Source: Paragorgia papillata (taxonomy: Eukaryota > Cnidaria > Anthozoa > Scleralcyonacea > Coralliidae). From it: a stretch of DNA of 64,000 nucleotides. Both the position numbers and the translations under genes were made by a program. The stretch is taken from contig JAWNZC010000422.1 of NCBI GenBank assembly GCA_035771165.1, positions 1-64,000 of the forward strand, read 5' to 3'. The number at the start of each line of letters is the position of its first letter. The stretch's first letter is position 1. The notes below the pieces were generated by a model, which saw only the letters and a list, made by a program, of their open reading frames with translations, searched no databases and was not told the DNA's origin. Shown in pieces: positions 1-8,548 of this stretch.

Positions 1-9
1 GAAGATTAA

Positions 10-214
10 AGTGCCTATATCAGGGTCAGGGAAATAACTTATTTAGATAGTTTAGACGATTTTAAGAACATTTGCAATATATTTGATTAGACGAAAATTT
101 GATCTTCATGGACTTTTCGGGCCTCAAATTTGGCGATTTTTCGATTTACCGTGAGGTTGAAAGTACTGGTGACTAATTGGCGTTCACCACCGGAAGTGAC
201 GTAAAAAGGAGAAC
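10..214 (+). repeat. Left terminal inverted repeat of the TTAA element
   Basis: About 205 bp. The first ~135 bases match the reverse complement of the right end almost exactly; the inner part diverges, then matches again at a block that includes the CGGAAGTGACGTAAAAAGGA motif. Confidence 0.85.
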
Positions 215-312
215 CCGCTAAACTTGCAAAGTATAAACACTATAGAAATATATAGAATCGCACCCGAACTTTTCTGTTTTATAAACTTTTTGGTTAATCT
301 TTAACCCAAACG

Positions 313-1492
313 ATGTCGTCAAGCTTTTCCGACAATTTGGATAGCCAACTTGATTCGGATATAAACTTTATATCCGACTACATAATGGAAGTTGAAGACG
401 ATGCAGTTCTGCCTTCCACGGACAGCCCAACACATACCGAAGAACAGTGGCCAGGTTTGCAACCTTACAAAGACGAACCGATTGCTGATCCTGTTTGGAT
501 AGCTCAATACAATGAGCAGAGACGCGCCGAAGAAGAGAGAAGACAGCTGCTTATGTCTCGCTTAAATGGAACCATCAGCGTGGTAGGTCAAATTGCGGTG
601 CCCTGCCAAGTCGGCAGTTGGCAACGCTTTATATTATGTGTGTGAGTTCGTTCATTTGTTTGTTCCACCGCCTTTTAGTACTGTGTCTGGTTTGTAATGA
701 CACTTCTGGTCTGTAAATTAATCTCACATATTATGCGTTTCGGTCTTACATATCCGTCTTGTGCTTCACAGTCAATATTTCTCCTTTTATAGGTGTAAAT
801 GTGAAAATTGTAAAATCGATCTGTTGGTAAACGAAAAAGAGGCTCAATGCTGTCAAGAAATCGAAGGCTGTATAGAAGCGTTAAGAACAGAACTTGTCTT
901 GCAAGAAGTAGGTGCTGTGCCACATTGCATAACGCTTCATCCAGGTTTTGGTTCGGTTTGTTTAGCAACCTGGTCATTGCGTCTGGCTGGGCGCAAATTC
1001 CGTAAAATAGATGGAAAGAAGTATAAAGTGCAAGGCGATGAAAACAGGCAAGTAAACCCTACATAGAGGCAACCAGACAAAAGCTTTTAGCCATATTTAT
1101 ATGTAAATACCACTGGTAAATACCAAGTTCCCAAAATTTATTATCAATCAGACAATGAGCATTTACCACCCCCCATAGAGTGTTTACTTCAAGCTTGCTG
1201 TGATTGGCTAGCTAAGAGATGTTGGGGGGCAAAAATTGCTCTTAGCCAATCACAGCAAGTGTGAAGTAAACAATCCATGGGGGTGGTAAACGCTCATTAC
1301 ATTTGTATAACAACTATTACAAATATTACATATTAACAAATTAAAGAGGAGCTCATTATATTACAGGTATTTTCGAAGTGTTGCCTATAGAGAGTTTATC
1401 CAATTGGTTTACGGCTACTTGGGAAAGAGAAGAATACCTTTACCAGCATGTGCTTATGATGCCATAAGAACAAAGTTTGGTGGAAACACGTT
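313..1492 (+). pseudogene. P2X7 C-terminal-domain (P2RX7_C) gene, interrupted by Polinton copy 1
   Basis: Three exon-like blocks. Exon 1 (313-641) starts at ATG, encodes an acidic N-terminus and ends at a GTGAGT donor. Exon 2 (793-1051) follows a TATAG acceptor and carries the family hallmark of paired cysteines (CKCENC, then QCCQE) and the core CITLHPGFGSVCLATW, ending at a GTAAAC donor. Exon 3 (from about 1367) carries YREFIQLVYGYLGKR and is cut at 1492 by the Polinton. Its last codons and stop resume after the target duplication at 26054-26098. The phase of the exon 2 to exon 3 junction does not fit simply. Such domains occur in cnidarian and fish transposon-linked proteins; whether it serves transposition is unknown. 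Confidence 0.75.
1154..1298. repeat. Foldback MITE in an intron
   Basis: A 145-bp imperfect palindrome. The left arm beginning AATGAGCATTTACCACCCCC pairs with the right arm ending GGGGGTGGTAAACGCTCATT, and the inner arms (CTTGCTGTGATTGGCTA and complement) also pair. It lies between exon-like blocks 2 and 3 of the P2X7-domain gene. Confidence 0.85.
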
Positions 1493-1772
1493 AGTAGTGT
1501 TAAAAAGCCGATTCTGGGACAATTTGATATATTTTTTTCTATAAAAATCTATAAAAATCTATCTTTTGGTTTGCAAAGGATTCTGGATTATTTTTTCAAA
1601 ATGGCCGCCAAGTTTTTTGGAATGACTTCCGGTTTGGGGTTCGCAAAGGATTTTGGATTATTTTTTGAAAACCGATTCTGGGACAATTTGACTTCCGGTT
1701 TTGATTTTTGGTTTGCAAAGGATTCTGGATTTTTTCAAAATGGCTGCCAAGTTTTTGGGACTTTTTGGGTTT
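1493..1772 (+). repeat. Left terminal inverted repeat of Polinton copy 1
   Basis: 280 bp, mirrored by 25774-26053. It is built of internal sub-repeats: GATTCTGGGACAATTTG, GCAAAGGATTCTGGATT and ATGGCCGCCAAGTTTTT each recur. Open frames across it are chance frames. Confidence 0.95.
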
Positions 1773-1788
1773 GTTTAATTAAATAAAG

Positions 1789-1989
1789 ATGAACAACAAA
1801 CGGAGTAACTTATGCCCAGACAGGGAAAAATGTATGTGGGTGGGATTTACAACATATCCAGGCAAGCCACCAAATATTATATATTTTAACAAGAGTACAC
1901 ATCCAGGAACAGTTTGCTCTTACATACACCCAGGCGAAACAAAAACCCAAATGTTGGTTAGAACTGGAGTATATGACACAGTTTTTTAA
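1789..1989 (+). CDS. Small terminal ORF, unknown
   Basis: 66 codons from an ATG 16 bases beyond the inverted repeat. Cysteines at residues 9 and 15 and a C-terminal CSYIHP (C-x3-H) give a weak CCCH-finger look, but the spacing is not canonical. It occupies a terminal accessory slot, as do the zinc-finger ORFs at the other end of copies 2 and 3. No counterpart is visible in copies 2 or 3. It may not be a real gene. Confidence 0.45.
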   Translation: MNNKRSNLCPDREKCMWVGFTTYPGKPPNIIYFNKSTHPGTVCSYIHPGETKTQMLVRTGVYDTVF

Positions 1990-2028
1990 ATTGAACTATT
2001 TTTTTTGGAAAAAAATAAAAGAACAAGA

Positions 2029-2691
2029 ATGAACTCAAATGAAACAATCAAAAGTTTAAATGAACAAATCATTGAACTTAAAGAAATGCTTAAAGAAGAG
2101 ATAGCTGACAAACTTGAAAAAATTCTAAAAATAAGAATTAATGCAACAAAAGTTGAAGAAGAAAACATGGAACTAAAAGATCGCATTGAGAGGCTTGAGG
2201 AAGGAGAAAAGGAATCCATCGAATCCATCGATTTTTTTGTAAAGAAAAACATGGAACTAAAAGATCGCATTGAGAGGCTTGAGGAAGGAGAAAAGGAATC
2301 CATCGAATCCATCGATTTTTTTGTAAAGGAAAACAAGCGTTTAAAAGATGAGGTGGAAAACGAAAGTTTGGAAAGAAAAGCCGGAAACTTCAGAGACCTC
2401 TTTGAAATTAACGAAAAACTAAACGAAAGTCTTCAAAAAGAAGTAAAAGCACTTGAAGAAGAAAAGAACAGACTTGAAGTGGAAAACTTCCAACAAAAAA
2501 ACTACATTAACCTTTTTGAAACTGCTGAAACTGCTGAATATGTTGAAAGTGATGACGAAAGTGATGAAGAAGATGAAGAAGATGATGAAGATGATGACGA
2601 AGGTTTTGAAGAAGTTTCCGATGAACTTGGAATTATTGAAGAAGATGACCGTCAATTTACAGAAGAAGATAATTGTGGAAACGAACTTTAA
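2029..2691 (+). CDS. Coiled-coil protein with acidic tail
   Basis: 220 aa from the ATG at 2029; a longer frame upstream lacks ATG. Residues ~5-165 are Glu/Lys/Leu-rich heptads predicting a long coiled coil; the last ~50 residues are very acidic with runs of Glu and Asp. An exact 84-bp tandem duplication encodes two copies of the 28-residue unit that starts MELKDRIERLEEGEKESI. It sits just before the two fibre-like genes. A structural shaft or scaffold role is inference only, and the end of copy 2 that would carry it is missing. Confidence 0.75.
   Translation: MNSNETIKSLNEQIIELKEMLKEEIADKLEKILKIRINATKVEEENMELKDRIERLEEGEKESIESIDFFVKKNMELKDRIERLEEGEKESIESIDFFVKENKRLKDEVENESLERKAGNFRDLFEINEKLNESLQKEVKALEEEKNRLEVENFQQKNYINLFETAETAEYVESDDESDEEDEEDDEDDDEGFEEVSDELGIIEEDDRQFTEEDNCGNEL
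2167..2334 (+). repeat. 84-bp tandem duplication within the coiled-coil gene
   Basis: Two adjacent units, 2167-2250 and 2251-2334, are essentially identical and keep the frame. The near-perfect identity implies a recent duplication. Confidence 0.95.
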
Positions 2692-2763
2692 AAATATTTA
2701 AAAAAAACATAAACAAAAACAAAAATCTTTAACAAAAATGTTAAAAATTTTGCAAGATAAATA

Positions 2764-3588
2764 ATGAGTTATTATTATGGTTATGGAAGACAAAGAAGAT
2801 CATTTGAAGATGGTTCTGACATGGAAAAGAAAATTAAAGAAATTGAAAAAAAATTAAAAAATCTTTCATTGCATAACGAAAATTACAAAACCGTGTTTGA
2901 TCTCAACATAACAAAAGCCACCAAAACATTTGAAACATACAGTGGAGAGAGAAGACTGATACAAGCTCGACAAGGTAACTCTGTGTTGTACCAAGATGAC
3001 AAATCCATTGCACCATCATTTGGCTCTGATGCCATTGGTCCAGGGATAGACTACATTGAAAACAAAGGTGGTAAGTACATGATGTTTTGCAACACTGAAA
3101 TGCAGTTTAATGATGTTTCTGTTTTTGTTGTCTGCACCGTGGTTGACACATCTGTTCCTGATGAGTGGTGCTACCTAATTGGAAATGATAATGGTAATTA
3201 TGATAAATATGTCAGTTTCAAATCCTACTCTTACTCCAAAATGATAATTGGTGGTGTAAGAGATAACACAAAAAAAACTTTTGATATTGTTGGACCCCAT
3301 AGCATTCTTAGCAAACACTTAGTTTCCTGTCATTGGCTGGGGACTGGTTCCTGTGTTTACGTAAATGCTAAGAAAGAGACAGGATCAGATTTTAAATCGG
3401 ATTTGGCAGATATAGGTAGTCCATTTGGATCTGTATTTCTAAACAAAAGATTGAGTGGAACCCCATCAAATAATACCCAACTGAAAGGAAAAATTTATGG
3501 GATCAAAATTGTTCATGGACCATTATTACCTCCCGAGATTGTTAAAATTAACAAGGATATGATGAAGGAATATGGAAACTTCATTTGA
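2764..3588 (+). CDS. Lectin-like fibre protein (concanavalin A-like fold predicted)
   Basis: 274 aa. It starts MSYYYGYG, nearly the same first residues as the collagen-like neighbour. A short coiled coil (residues ~20-40) is followed by a beta-rich globular part. The C-terminus (LKGKIYGIKIVHGPLLPPEI) resembles the closing strand and helix of LamG/concanavalin A-like domains common in adhesins and phage tail proteins. The start lies in GATAAATAATG, as for the next gene. The shared N-terminus suggests that both proteins dock to the same virion site. The fold is inferred from pattern; an attachment role is likely but unproven. Confidence 0.65.
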   Translation: MSYYYGYGRQRRSFEDGSDMEKKIKEIEKKLKNLSLHNENYKTVFDLNITKATKTFETYSGERRLIQARQGNSVLYQDDKSIAPSFGSDAIGPGIDYIENKGGKYMMFCNTEMQFNDVSVFVVCTVVDTSVPDEWCYLIGNDNGNYDKYVSFKSYSYSKMIIGGVRDNTKKTFDIVGPHSILSKHLVSCHWLGTGSCVYVNAKKETGSDFKSDLADIGSPFGSVFLNKRLSGTPSNNTQLKGKIYGIKIVHGPLLPPEIVKINKDMMKEYGNFI

Positions 3589-3644
3589 AAATTGGGGATC
3601 CTAACAAAACTCAAAAACTTTTAAAATCTTTACCAAGATAAATA

Positions 3645-5192
3645 ATGAGTTATTACTATGGATATGATGACCCAGATTATTCTTATGGAGGGGGTGGTGG
3701 TGCTGACGGAGAACCAGGACCACAAGGTGACACAGGTGTAAAAGGTGACAAAGGTGACAGAGGTCTAACAGGTGCAACAGGATCCACAGGACCAAAAGGA
3801 TCAAAAGGTGACCAAGGTTTGACTGGTTCCACAGGTCCAACAGGATCCACAGGACCAACAGGACCAAAAGGAGATAGAGGTTTGACAGGAAACAAGGGTG
3901 ATAGAGGTGATGAAGGTTTGGAAGGACAAAGAGGATTAACAGGAGACAAAGGAAATAGTGGAGACAGAGGTGCAATAGGACCAACAGGACCAAAAGGTTC
4001 AACAGGAACAGCTGCACAAAAAGGAGATCCAGGACCACAAGGTTCTAAAGGTGACAAGGGTGACAAGGGTGACAGAGGTTTGACAGGTATGGCTGGTACA
4101 GATGCTCATAAAATAGGACCCAAAGGGGACAAGGGAGATGTTGGTAACACTGGACCAAAAGGAGACAAAGGCGATCGAGGTTTGCAAGGAACAAAAGGTG
4201 ACAAAGGCGACACTGGCATTAGAGGACCACAAGGAACCAAAGGCGACAGAGGTACCTTTGGAACAGCAGGTGCAACAGGACCACAAGGTCAAAAAGGAGA
4301 CAAAGGAGATCATGGAACAACAGGTGCAACAGGATCCAAAGGAGACAAGGGTGACAAGGGAGACAAAGGTATGGCAGGAACAGCTGCACAAAAAGGAGAC
4401 AAAGGAGATCCTGGTGACGATGGTGCGAAAGGGAACAAGGGCAACACTGGGGCAACAGGACCCCAAGGCCCACAGGGTGCCCAAGGCCCACAGGGGAGCC
4501 AAGGATCAACAGGAGCCAAAGGAAATACTGGCAACACTGGCTCCCAAGGACCACAAGGACCACAAGGAACAAAAGGGGACAAAGGAGATCAGGGACCAAA
4601 AGGTGACCAAGGTGACCAAGGAGTTCGAGGATTACCAGGTGGAAAAGGGTCAACTGGTTTAAGAGGTTTAAGAGGTTTGAGAGGTGTTACAGGAATTACA
4701 GGACCTGCTGGAACTTTTTCGCAGTTAATAAAATATAAAAAAGATAGTGGGAAAACAAATCATAAGGGAGGAGCATGGGACAACACAAACAACATTAGCA
4801 CCCTACTTTCATTTACAGCAACCCATGATACTGGAAAATATTTAGTATCATATTGGTTTACACTACAACCTGATGGTCTCAAAATTGATCAACAATCTAA
4901 GCAAACTGGTTGGTATGCTTCTTCCTATAGATCATATTTTGATCTAAAAACAAACCTCTACCATGGAAGTGTTACAGACAGATCAAACAAACTTTCAGGT
5001 TTGGAAACCATAACAATGGGAAAAACATACAATGAAAGGGACCCTCACCATATTTTCTGTCAGGGGATTGCAACTATTAAAAAGGGGACTCAAATGACTT
5101 TACACTCATATTCTGGTTCTGTTGGTGATGACTATACATTCCTGTTTTTCAATGTTTGGGATGTTGAAATCAACCTGCTTAGAATTAGTTAA
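3645..5192 (+). CDS. Collagen-like fibre with C1q/TNF-like head
   Basis: 515 aa. Short Tyr/Gly-rich N-terminus MSYYYGYD, then about 335 residues of uninterrupted Gly-X-Y triplets (residues ~23-358, rich in GDKGD, GPTGP and GPQGP), then a ~150-residue beta-rich head with aromatic strand patterns like trimeric C1q/TNF heads. A collagen triple helix ending in a trimeric globular head is the standard build of a fibre. With the shared N-terminus of the preceding gene it looks like a virion surface fibre; lectin-like host binding is inference. The DNA repeats encoding the triplets invite length change by slippage. No counterpart is seen in copy 2, which is truncated before this region. Confidence 0.85.
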   Translation: MSYYYGYDDPDYSYGGGGGADGEPGPQGDTGVKGDKGDRGLTGATGSTGPKGSKGDQGLTGSTGPTGSTGPTGPKGDRGLTGNKGDRGDEGLEGQRGLTGDKGNSGDRGAIGPTGPKGSTGTAAQKGDPGPQGSKGDKGDKGDRGLTGMAGTDAHKIGPKGDKGDVGNTGPKGDKGDRGLQGTKGDKGDTGIRGPQGTKGDRGTFGTAGATGPQGQKGDKGDHGTTGATGSKGDKGDKGDKGMAGTAAQKGDKGDPGDDGAKGNKGNTGATGPQGPQGAQGPQGSQGSTGAKGNTGNTGSQGPQGPQGTKGDKGDQGPKGDQGDQGVRGLPGGKGSTGLRGLRGLRGVTGITGPAGTFSQLIKYKKDSGKTNHKGGAWDNTNNISTLLSFTATHDTGKYLVSYWFTLQPDGLKIDQQSKQTGWYASSYRSYFDLKTNLYHGSVTDRSNKLSGLETITMGKTYNERDPHHIFCQGIATIKKGTQMTLHSYSGSVGDDYTFLFFNVWDVEINLLRIS

Positions 5193-5213
5193 AGAAAAAA
5201 AATAAAAGAAAGA

Positions 5214-6269
5214 ATGGCTATGTTTAAAAATCAAAACACATTTTCAGCTCTGTTGTACAAAAGTTTCAGCAAAGAAAACATTACCCATATGGACATTTTT
5301 AACAAGAGATCATATTCTGTAAAAGATGAGGAGGATCTCAAAAATAAGTACACAAAGTCATACAAATATTTGACAAGTCTTGGAAAGTTTAACAAATATA
5401 TTTTGGAAAGGACAACAGACATTGGTCCTGTCATTGTTGACATTGACCTTTGTAAGAAAATTAAGGATCCCAAACCATTATACACCAGTAAACAAGTCCT
5501 GAAATTGGCAAGACTCTTCCAAAAAACAATGAAGGAGCTTCTTGTGGATCAAACAAACCTGGATTGTTTCGTTCTTGAAAAACCTGGATATTTTAAGGAA
5601 GGCAAGTATAAGAATGGCTTTCATCTCCATTTCCCGTATGTATGGTTAAACAGGAGAGAGAGGTTATATATTAACAAACTTGTGCAAGCCAAAACAAAGA
5701 TCCAACTTGATAATGCTGTCATTGATGGCAATTGGTTTCTATATGGCTCGAAAAAGTCGCCAACATCTGACCCATACCTCATTAGTTACATTATTGAGGA
5801 GAAAAGGGGCCATGTGGAAAATCAGTACTCAGCCGCTGAACTTATTCCACTGCTTTCAGTTAGGAGTGGACCATATACAAAAATTAGCAAACTGTCATCT
5901 GTGCCAGAACCAGAACAAAAAGAAAAAAAGACAACCATTATTGACTTTAATAACCATAAACAAAAGGATGAAACAGAGTTAGAAAATTACATTGAACAGA
6001 TTCCAAAAGACATTGCTGAAGACTACACAAAATGGAGGTCTGTCGGGTTTGCACTATACAATGAAACCCATGGAAAAGAATATGGTAGGAATCTTTGGCA
6101 CCTTTTTTCCCAAAAATGTCCTGAAAAATATGATGAAAGTGAGTGCGACAAATTTTGGAAAAATCCTGTTGAGACATCTTTTTCATTAGGAACAATAATT
6201 CATTACGCAAGTTTAATTACAGATAAGAAAAAAAAAAAGCGAACAGTAACTCTAAAAAAATATTTATAA
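5214..6269 (+). CDS. Archaeo-eukaryotic primase (AEP) with PriCT-2-like C-terminus
   Basis: 351 aa. The catalytic motif VIVDIDL (Asp76, Asp78) is followed by GFHLHFP (His137/His139) and NWFLYGSKK, in the order of the AEP superfamily as in NCLDV D5-type primases. Residues ~255-335, with a W-x-S-V-G-F-A-L and KYDESECDKFW pattern, match the PriCT-2 helical domain that often follows AEP modules. No superfamily 3 helicase is fused or adjacent. Polintons are thought to use protein-primed replication, so a primase is unexpected. Its start lacks the TAAATG motif (AAAAGAAAGAATG). Copy 2 keeps a 5'-truncated version. Confidence 0.8.
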   Translation: MAMFKNQNTFSALLYKSFSKENITHMDIFNKRSYSVKDEEDLKNKYTKSYKYLTSLGKFNKYILERTTDIGPVIVDIDLCKKIKDPKPLYTSKQVLKLARLFQKTMKELLVDQTNLDCFVLEKPGYFKEGKYKNGFHLHFPYVWLNRRERLYINKLVQAKTKIQLDNAVIDGNWFLYGSKKSPTSDPYLISYIIEEKRGHVENQYSAAELIPLLSVRSGPYTKISKLSSVPEPEQKEKKTTIIDFNNHKQKDETELENYIEQIPKDIAEDYTKWRSVGFALYNETHGKEYGRNLWHLFSQKCPEKYDESECDKFWKNPVETSFSLGTIIHYASLITDKKKKKRTVTLKKYL

Positions 6270-6311
6270 AAAAATTGAGAAGGGACAAAACATTTTAAAA
6301 ATAAAATAAAA

Positions 6312-6590
6312 ATGACATCAAGAATGGTAAAATATGAAACCACTGAAACCCCAGTTTTTACTCCCCATTTCAAATCTGTTCAATGGACATCTCCAGGAAA
6401 ATTTGTATGCAGATGTGGCAAAGTTTTTCCAGACCAAAACAAACTTACCAACCACACATTTTTTCCAAAGCAAACAAGTGTTACTTTTTCATTAACTGTA
6501 ACAACAATTCTTCCAAATGGACACTGGTTGAAAGCAACTTCCAGACAAATTCCAACTAGTTGTTTTGAACAAATTCTAACTAGTTATTGA
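6312..6590 (+). CDS. Small zinc-finger-like protein
   Basis: 92 aa. The centre reads FVCRCGKVFPDQNKLTNH, close to a C2H2 finger (C-x-C, a Phe, then Leu and a single clear His), so zinc binding would need an unusual fourth ligand. Near its 3' end the DNA repeats a CAAATTCCAACTAG-like unit. At the equivalent place copy 2 has only such repeats and no intact ORF, so this is an accessory gene. Confidence 0.6.
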   Translation: MTSRMVKYETTETPVFTPHFKSVQWTSPGKFVCRCGKVFPDQNKLTNHTFFPKQTSVTFSLTVTTILPNGHWLKATSRQIPTSCFEQILTSY

Positions 6591-6604
6591 ACAAACCATA
6601 ATAA

Positions 6605-6976
6605 ATGGAACCAGAACAAAAACCAGAACCAGAACAAAAACAGGAGATCAAACAGGAGCAAACAATTACCAAAACTCCTCCACCAGTTCGTGTTAAAAAC
6701 CCCAAAAGAGTTGCACAAGGGAAAAAACTTGCTGCCATAAGTAGGGAAGCAAAATTAAGAAAGAAAGCCAGAATTGAAAAGGAAAAAGAAACAGAGGAAT
6801 CTGAATCTTTCCAAACCCCAAACATTTCAACATCTTGTGCAATAATTGGAGCAGTGGCAGCCCTAATTACCACCTACATTACTTACTCCAAATGGAAGAA
6901 AGAGCCAGAAGAAAGTAAAGACAAACCCCAAAAGTCAAAAACAGTTTTCAAGGATCTTTCTAAATATGATCTTTAA
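6605..6976 (+). CDS. Single-pass membrane protein, basic N-domain
   Basis: 123 aa. N-terminal Pro-Glu-Gln repeats, a Lys/Arg-rich stretch (RVKNPKRVAQGKKLAAISRE), one hydrophobic helix at ~residues 78-94 (CAIIGAVAALITTYI) and a short Lys/Glu tail. It starts in AATAAATG. A 127-aa counterpart is present in copy 2 at 50493-50876 with the same layout, so it is under selection. A virion membrane role is inference. Confidence 0.8.
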   Translation: MEPEQKPEPEQKQEIKQEQTITKTPPPVRVKNPKRVAQGKKLAAISREAKLRKKARIEKEKETEESESFQTPNISTSCAIIGAVAALITTYITYSKWKKEPEESKDKPQKSKTVFKDLSKYDL

Positions 6977-6985
6977 ATTTTTAAA

Positions 6986-7276
6986 ATGAAATTCTTTCCA
7001 CAATTGGAAAGAAATTCAATAAACATGATTGTAACCACCCATGCAACAGAATGTGTCTTTGGAAGTAAAAACTGGTTTAATATTGGAAAACTTATTTTTT
7101 TAATCTCAAAGGGAAGTTATGAAGGATACAAACTTTGGTTACTATACAGTAAATACGATACCAGAAATTATAATGAAAACCATTGTTATCATTTGTGGGC
7201 AGATTTTGATCTTTTGATGCCAGAAGATTTTAAAGAAGAATATGAAGATGAAGATGAATTTTTCAATAATTATTAA
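6986..7276 (+). CDS. Conserved acidic protein, unknown
   Basis: 96 aa beginning MKFFPQLERNS with a strongly acidic C-terminus. Copy 2 has a counterpart at 50192-50482 with the same start and end. It lies directly before the capsid gene. No family recognised. Confidence 0.75.
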   Translation: MKFFPQLERNSINMIVTTHATECVFGSKNWFNIGKLIFLISKGSYEGYKLWLLYSKYDTRNYNENHCYHLWADFDLLMPEDFKEEYEDEDEFFNNY

Positions 7277-7289
7277 ATTTTTTCCCTAT

Positions 7290-7300
7290 ATTAATAAATG
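7290..7300 (+). promoter_or_regulatory. TAAATG initiator motif of the capsid gene
   Basis: TATTAATAAATG: the ATG of the capsid gene is embedded in TAAATG. The same motif overlaps the ATG of most virion-type genes in this element and is kept at the copy 2 capsid gene. It resembles poxvirus late promoters, where transcription starts within TAAATG. Promoter activity is inferred. Confidence 0.5.
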
Positions 7301-8509
7301 AATACAGAGAGAGAAGTTGAATTAGAACCTGGTTATAACAGGTTACATAGAAGTTCAATAACTGGGGAACGAGCTCGAAATGTAATTACTTTCAACCCCA
7401 ATTCTGCTAATGAGGGAGAAGTTATTTACATCCACATCCCAAAACTCAAACCAGGGACAACATTAGTTCCTGACAAGATGTTTCTCCTGTTCGACTTTAA
7501 GAACAAAAACACAAAGTCGTGGTTTAACAACAATCTTGCAAGACAACTCCAAGAACGTTTGGAAGTCAGATTTGCAGGAGAGAAAGTCTATGATAACACA
7601 GGAGAGAGTCTTTTGGGGACTTACAAGGATCTGTGGATGGACAAGCATGAGAGAGCTAACATGATTGAAGATGGCATCGCGACAGAAAACCAGCGAAAAC
7701 TCATTTCAAAATCTGATGATGCTTCTTCTGACACATATGCAGCTGTATATGGAACAAAACAGAGGATCAAGTTGGACAAGATTTTAAAGGATCATGGATT
7801 ATATGCACCCCACAGCATGGCGAATGATTTGCAATATATCATCACTCTACCAAAAGCTACTTCTATCATGAAGGCACAAAGTAGTCAATCTGTGGCTGGT
7901 TACACTTTGGAAAATATTGAGTTGGAATATGAAACCATTACCAACTTTTCATTGGTCCAGGAGATTGAAACCTCATACCAAGCTGGTCGTGCACTTTCTT
8001 TCGAACATGTAACTTTGATGAAAACCACACCATGGGCTGCTGCCACAACATTAATTAACGAAACCATTAACCTGCCAAGAAAAAGCATGAAGGCGGTTGT
8101 AATGTTGTTTACAAAAGCAACAAGAAGTGGATCGGAAGAATTTGTGTATCCCAACATTGAAAGAGTCAAAATTACCATTGAAGGAGTCCCAAACAGTATT
8201 TACTCCCAAGGCATCCCAAAACGAAGATTGTTTGAAGAGGCTGAGAGACTTTTCAGACATACCAACTATCCAACAATCCAAGCTGACGAATTCTTTACAG
8301 AAAACCAGTTTGCACTTGTTGTGGATCTTCGGTCAATTAATGACAATGCTGTCTATGGAGATGGTACAAAACTTATGACAACACAATCTGGAATCATGTT
8401 GGAGATCAAGAAAAAGGCGACAGCAACAGATTTGAGATGTCATGTTTTCATTCTCTCAGATGGCTTATTGAAAGTCCAAGGAGGAGCATTCCAAAGTGTC
8501 AACTATTAA
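7298..8509 (+). CDS. MCP: Major capsid protein (double jelly-roll)
   Basis: 403 aa, exactly the length of the copy 2 protein (48957-50168). The C-terminal signature, an aromatic-acid helix region (LFEEAERLFRHTNYPTIQAD), then DLRSINDNAVYGDG and a closing hydrophobic strand, is the pattern seen in Polinton and related double-jelly-roll capsid proteins. The length is at the short end for hexon-like proteins. It is followed by the packaging ATPase and a probable penton, the usual morphogenesis cluster. Assignment rests on pattern and context rather than alignment. Confidence 0.85.
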   Translation: MNTEREVELEPGYNRLHRSSITGERARNVITFNPNSANEGEVIYIHIPKLKPGTTLVPDKMFLLFDFKNKNTKSWFNNNLARQLQERLEVRFAGEKVYDNTGESLLGTYKDLWMDKHERANMIEDGIATENQRKLISKSDDASSDTYAAVYGTKQRIKLDKILKDHGLYAPHSMANDLQYIITLPKATSIMKAQSSQSVAGYTLENIELEYETITNFSLVQEIETSYQAGRALSFEHVTLMKTTPWAAATTLINETINLPRKSMKAVVMLFTKATRSGSEEFVYPNIERVKITIEGVPNSIYSQGIPKRRLFEEAERLFRHTNYPTIQADEFFTENQFALVVDLRSINDNAVYGDGTKLMTTQSGIMLEIKKKATATDLRCHVFILSDGLLKVQGGAFQSVNY

Positions 8510-8548
8510 AAACTTGGTAATCCCAATCCTAAAAATTTCCTAAAATAA

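Noticed and set aside
1571..1786. Open frames inside the Polinton terminal repeats (also 25706-26056)
   Set aside because: They are mirror images in the inverted repeats, low in complexity and lack conservation in copies 2 and 3.
3601..4653. Several long frames antisense or out of frame within the collagen gene
   Set aside because: Triplet periodicity of Gly-X-Y DNA keeps other frames open; products are Pro/Leu-rich repeats with no start context.
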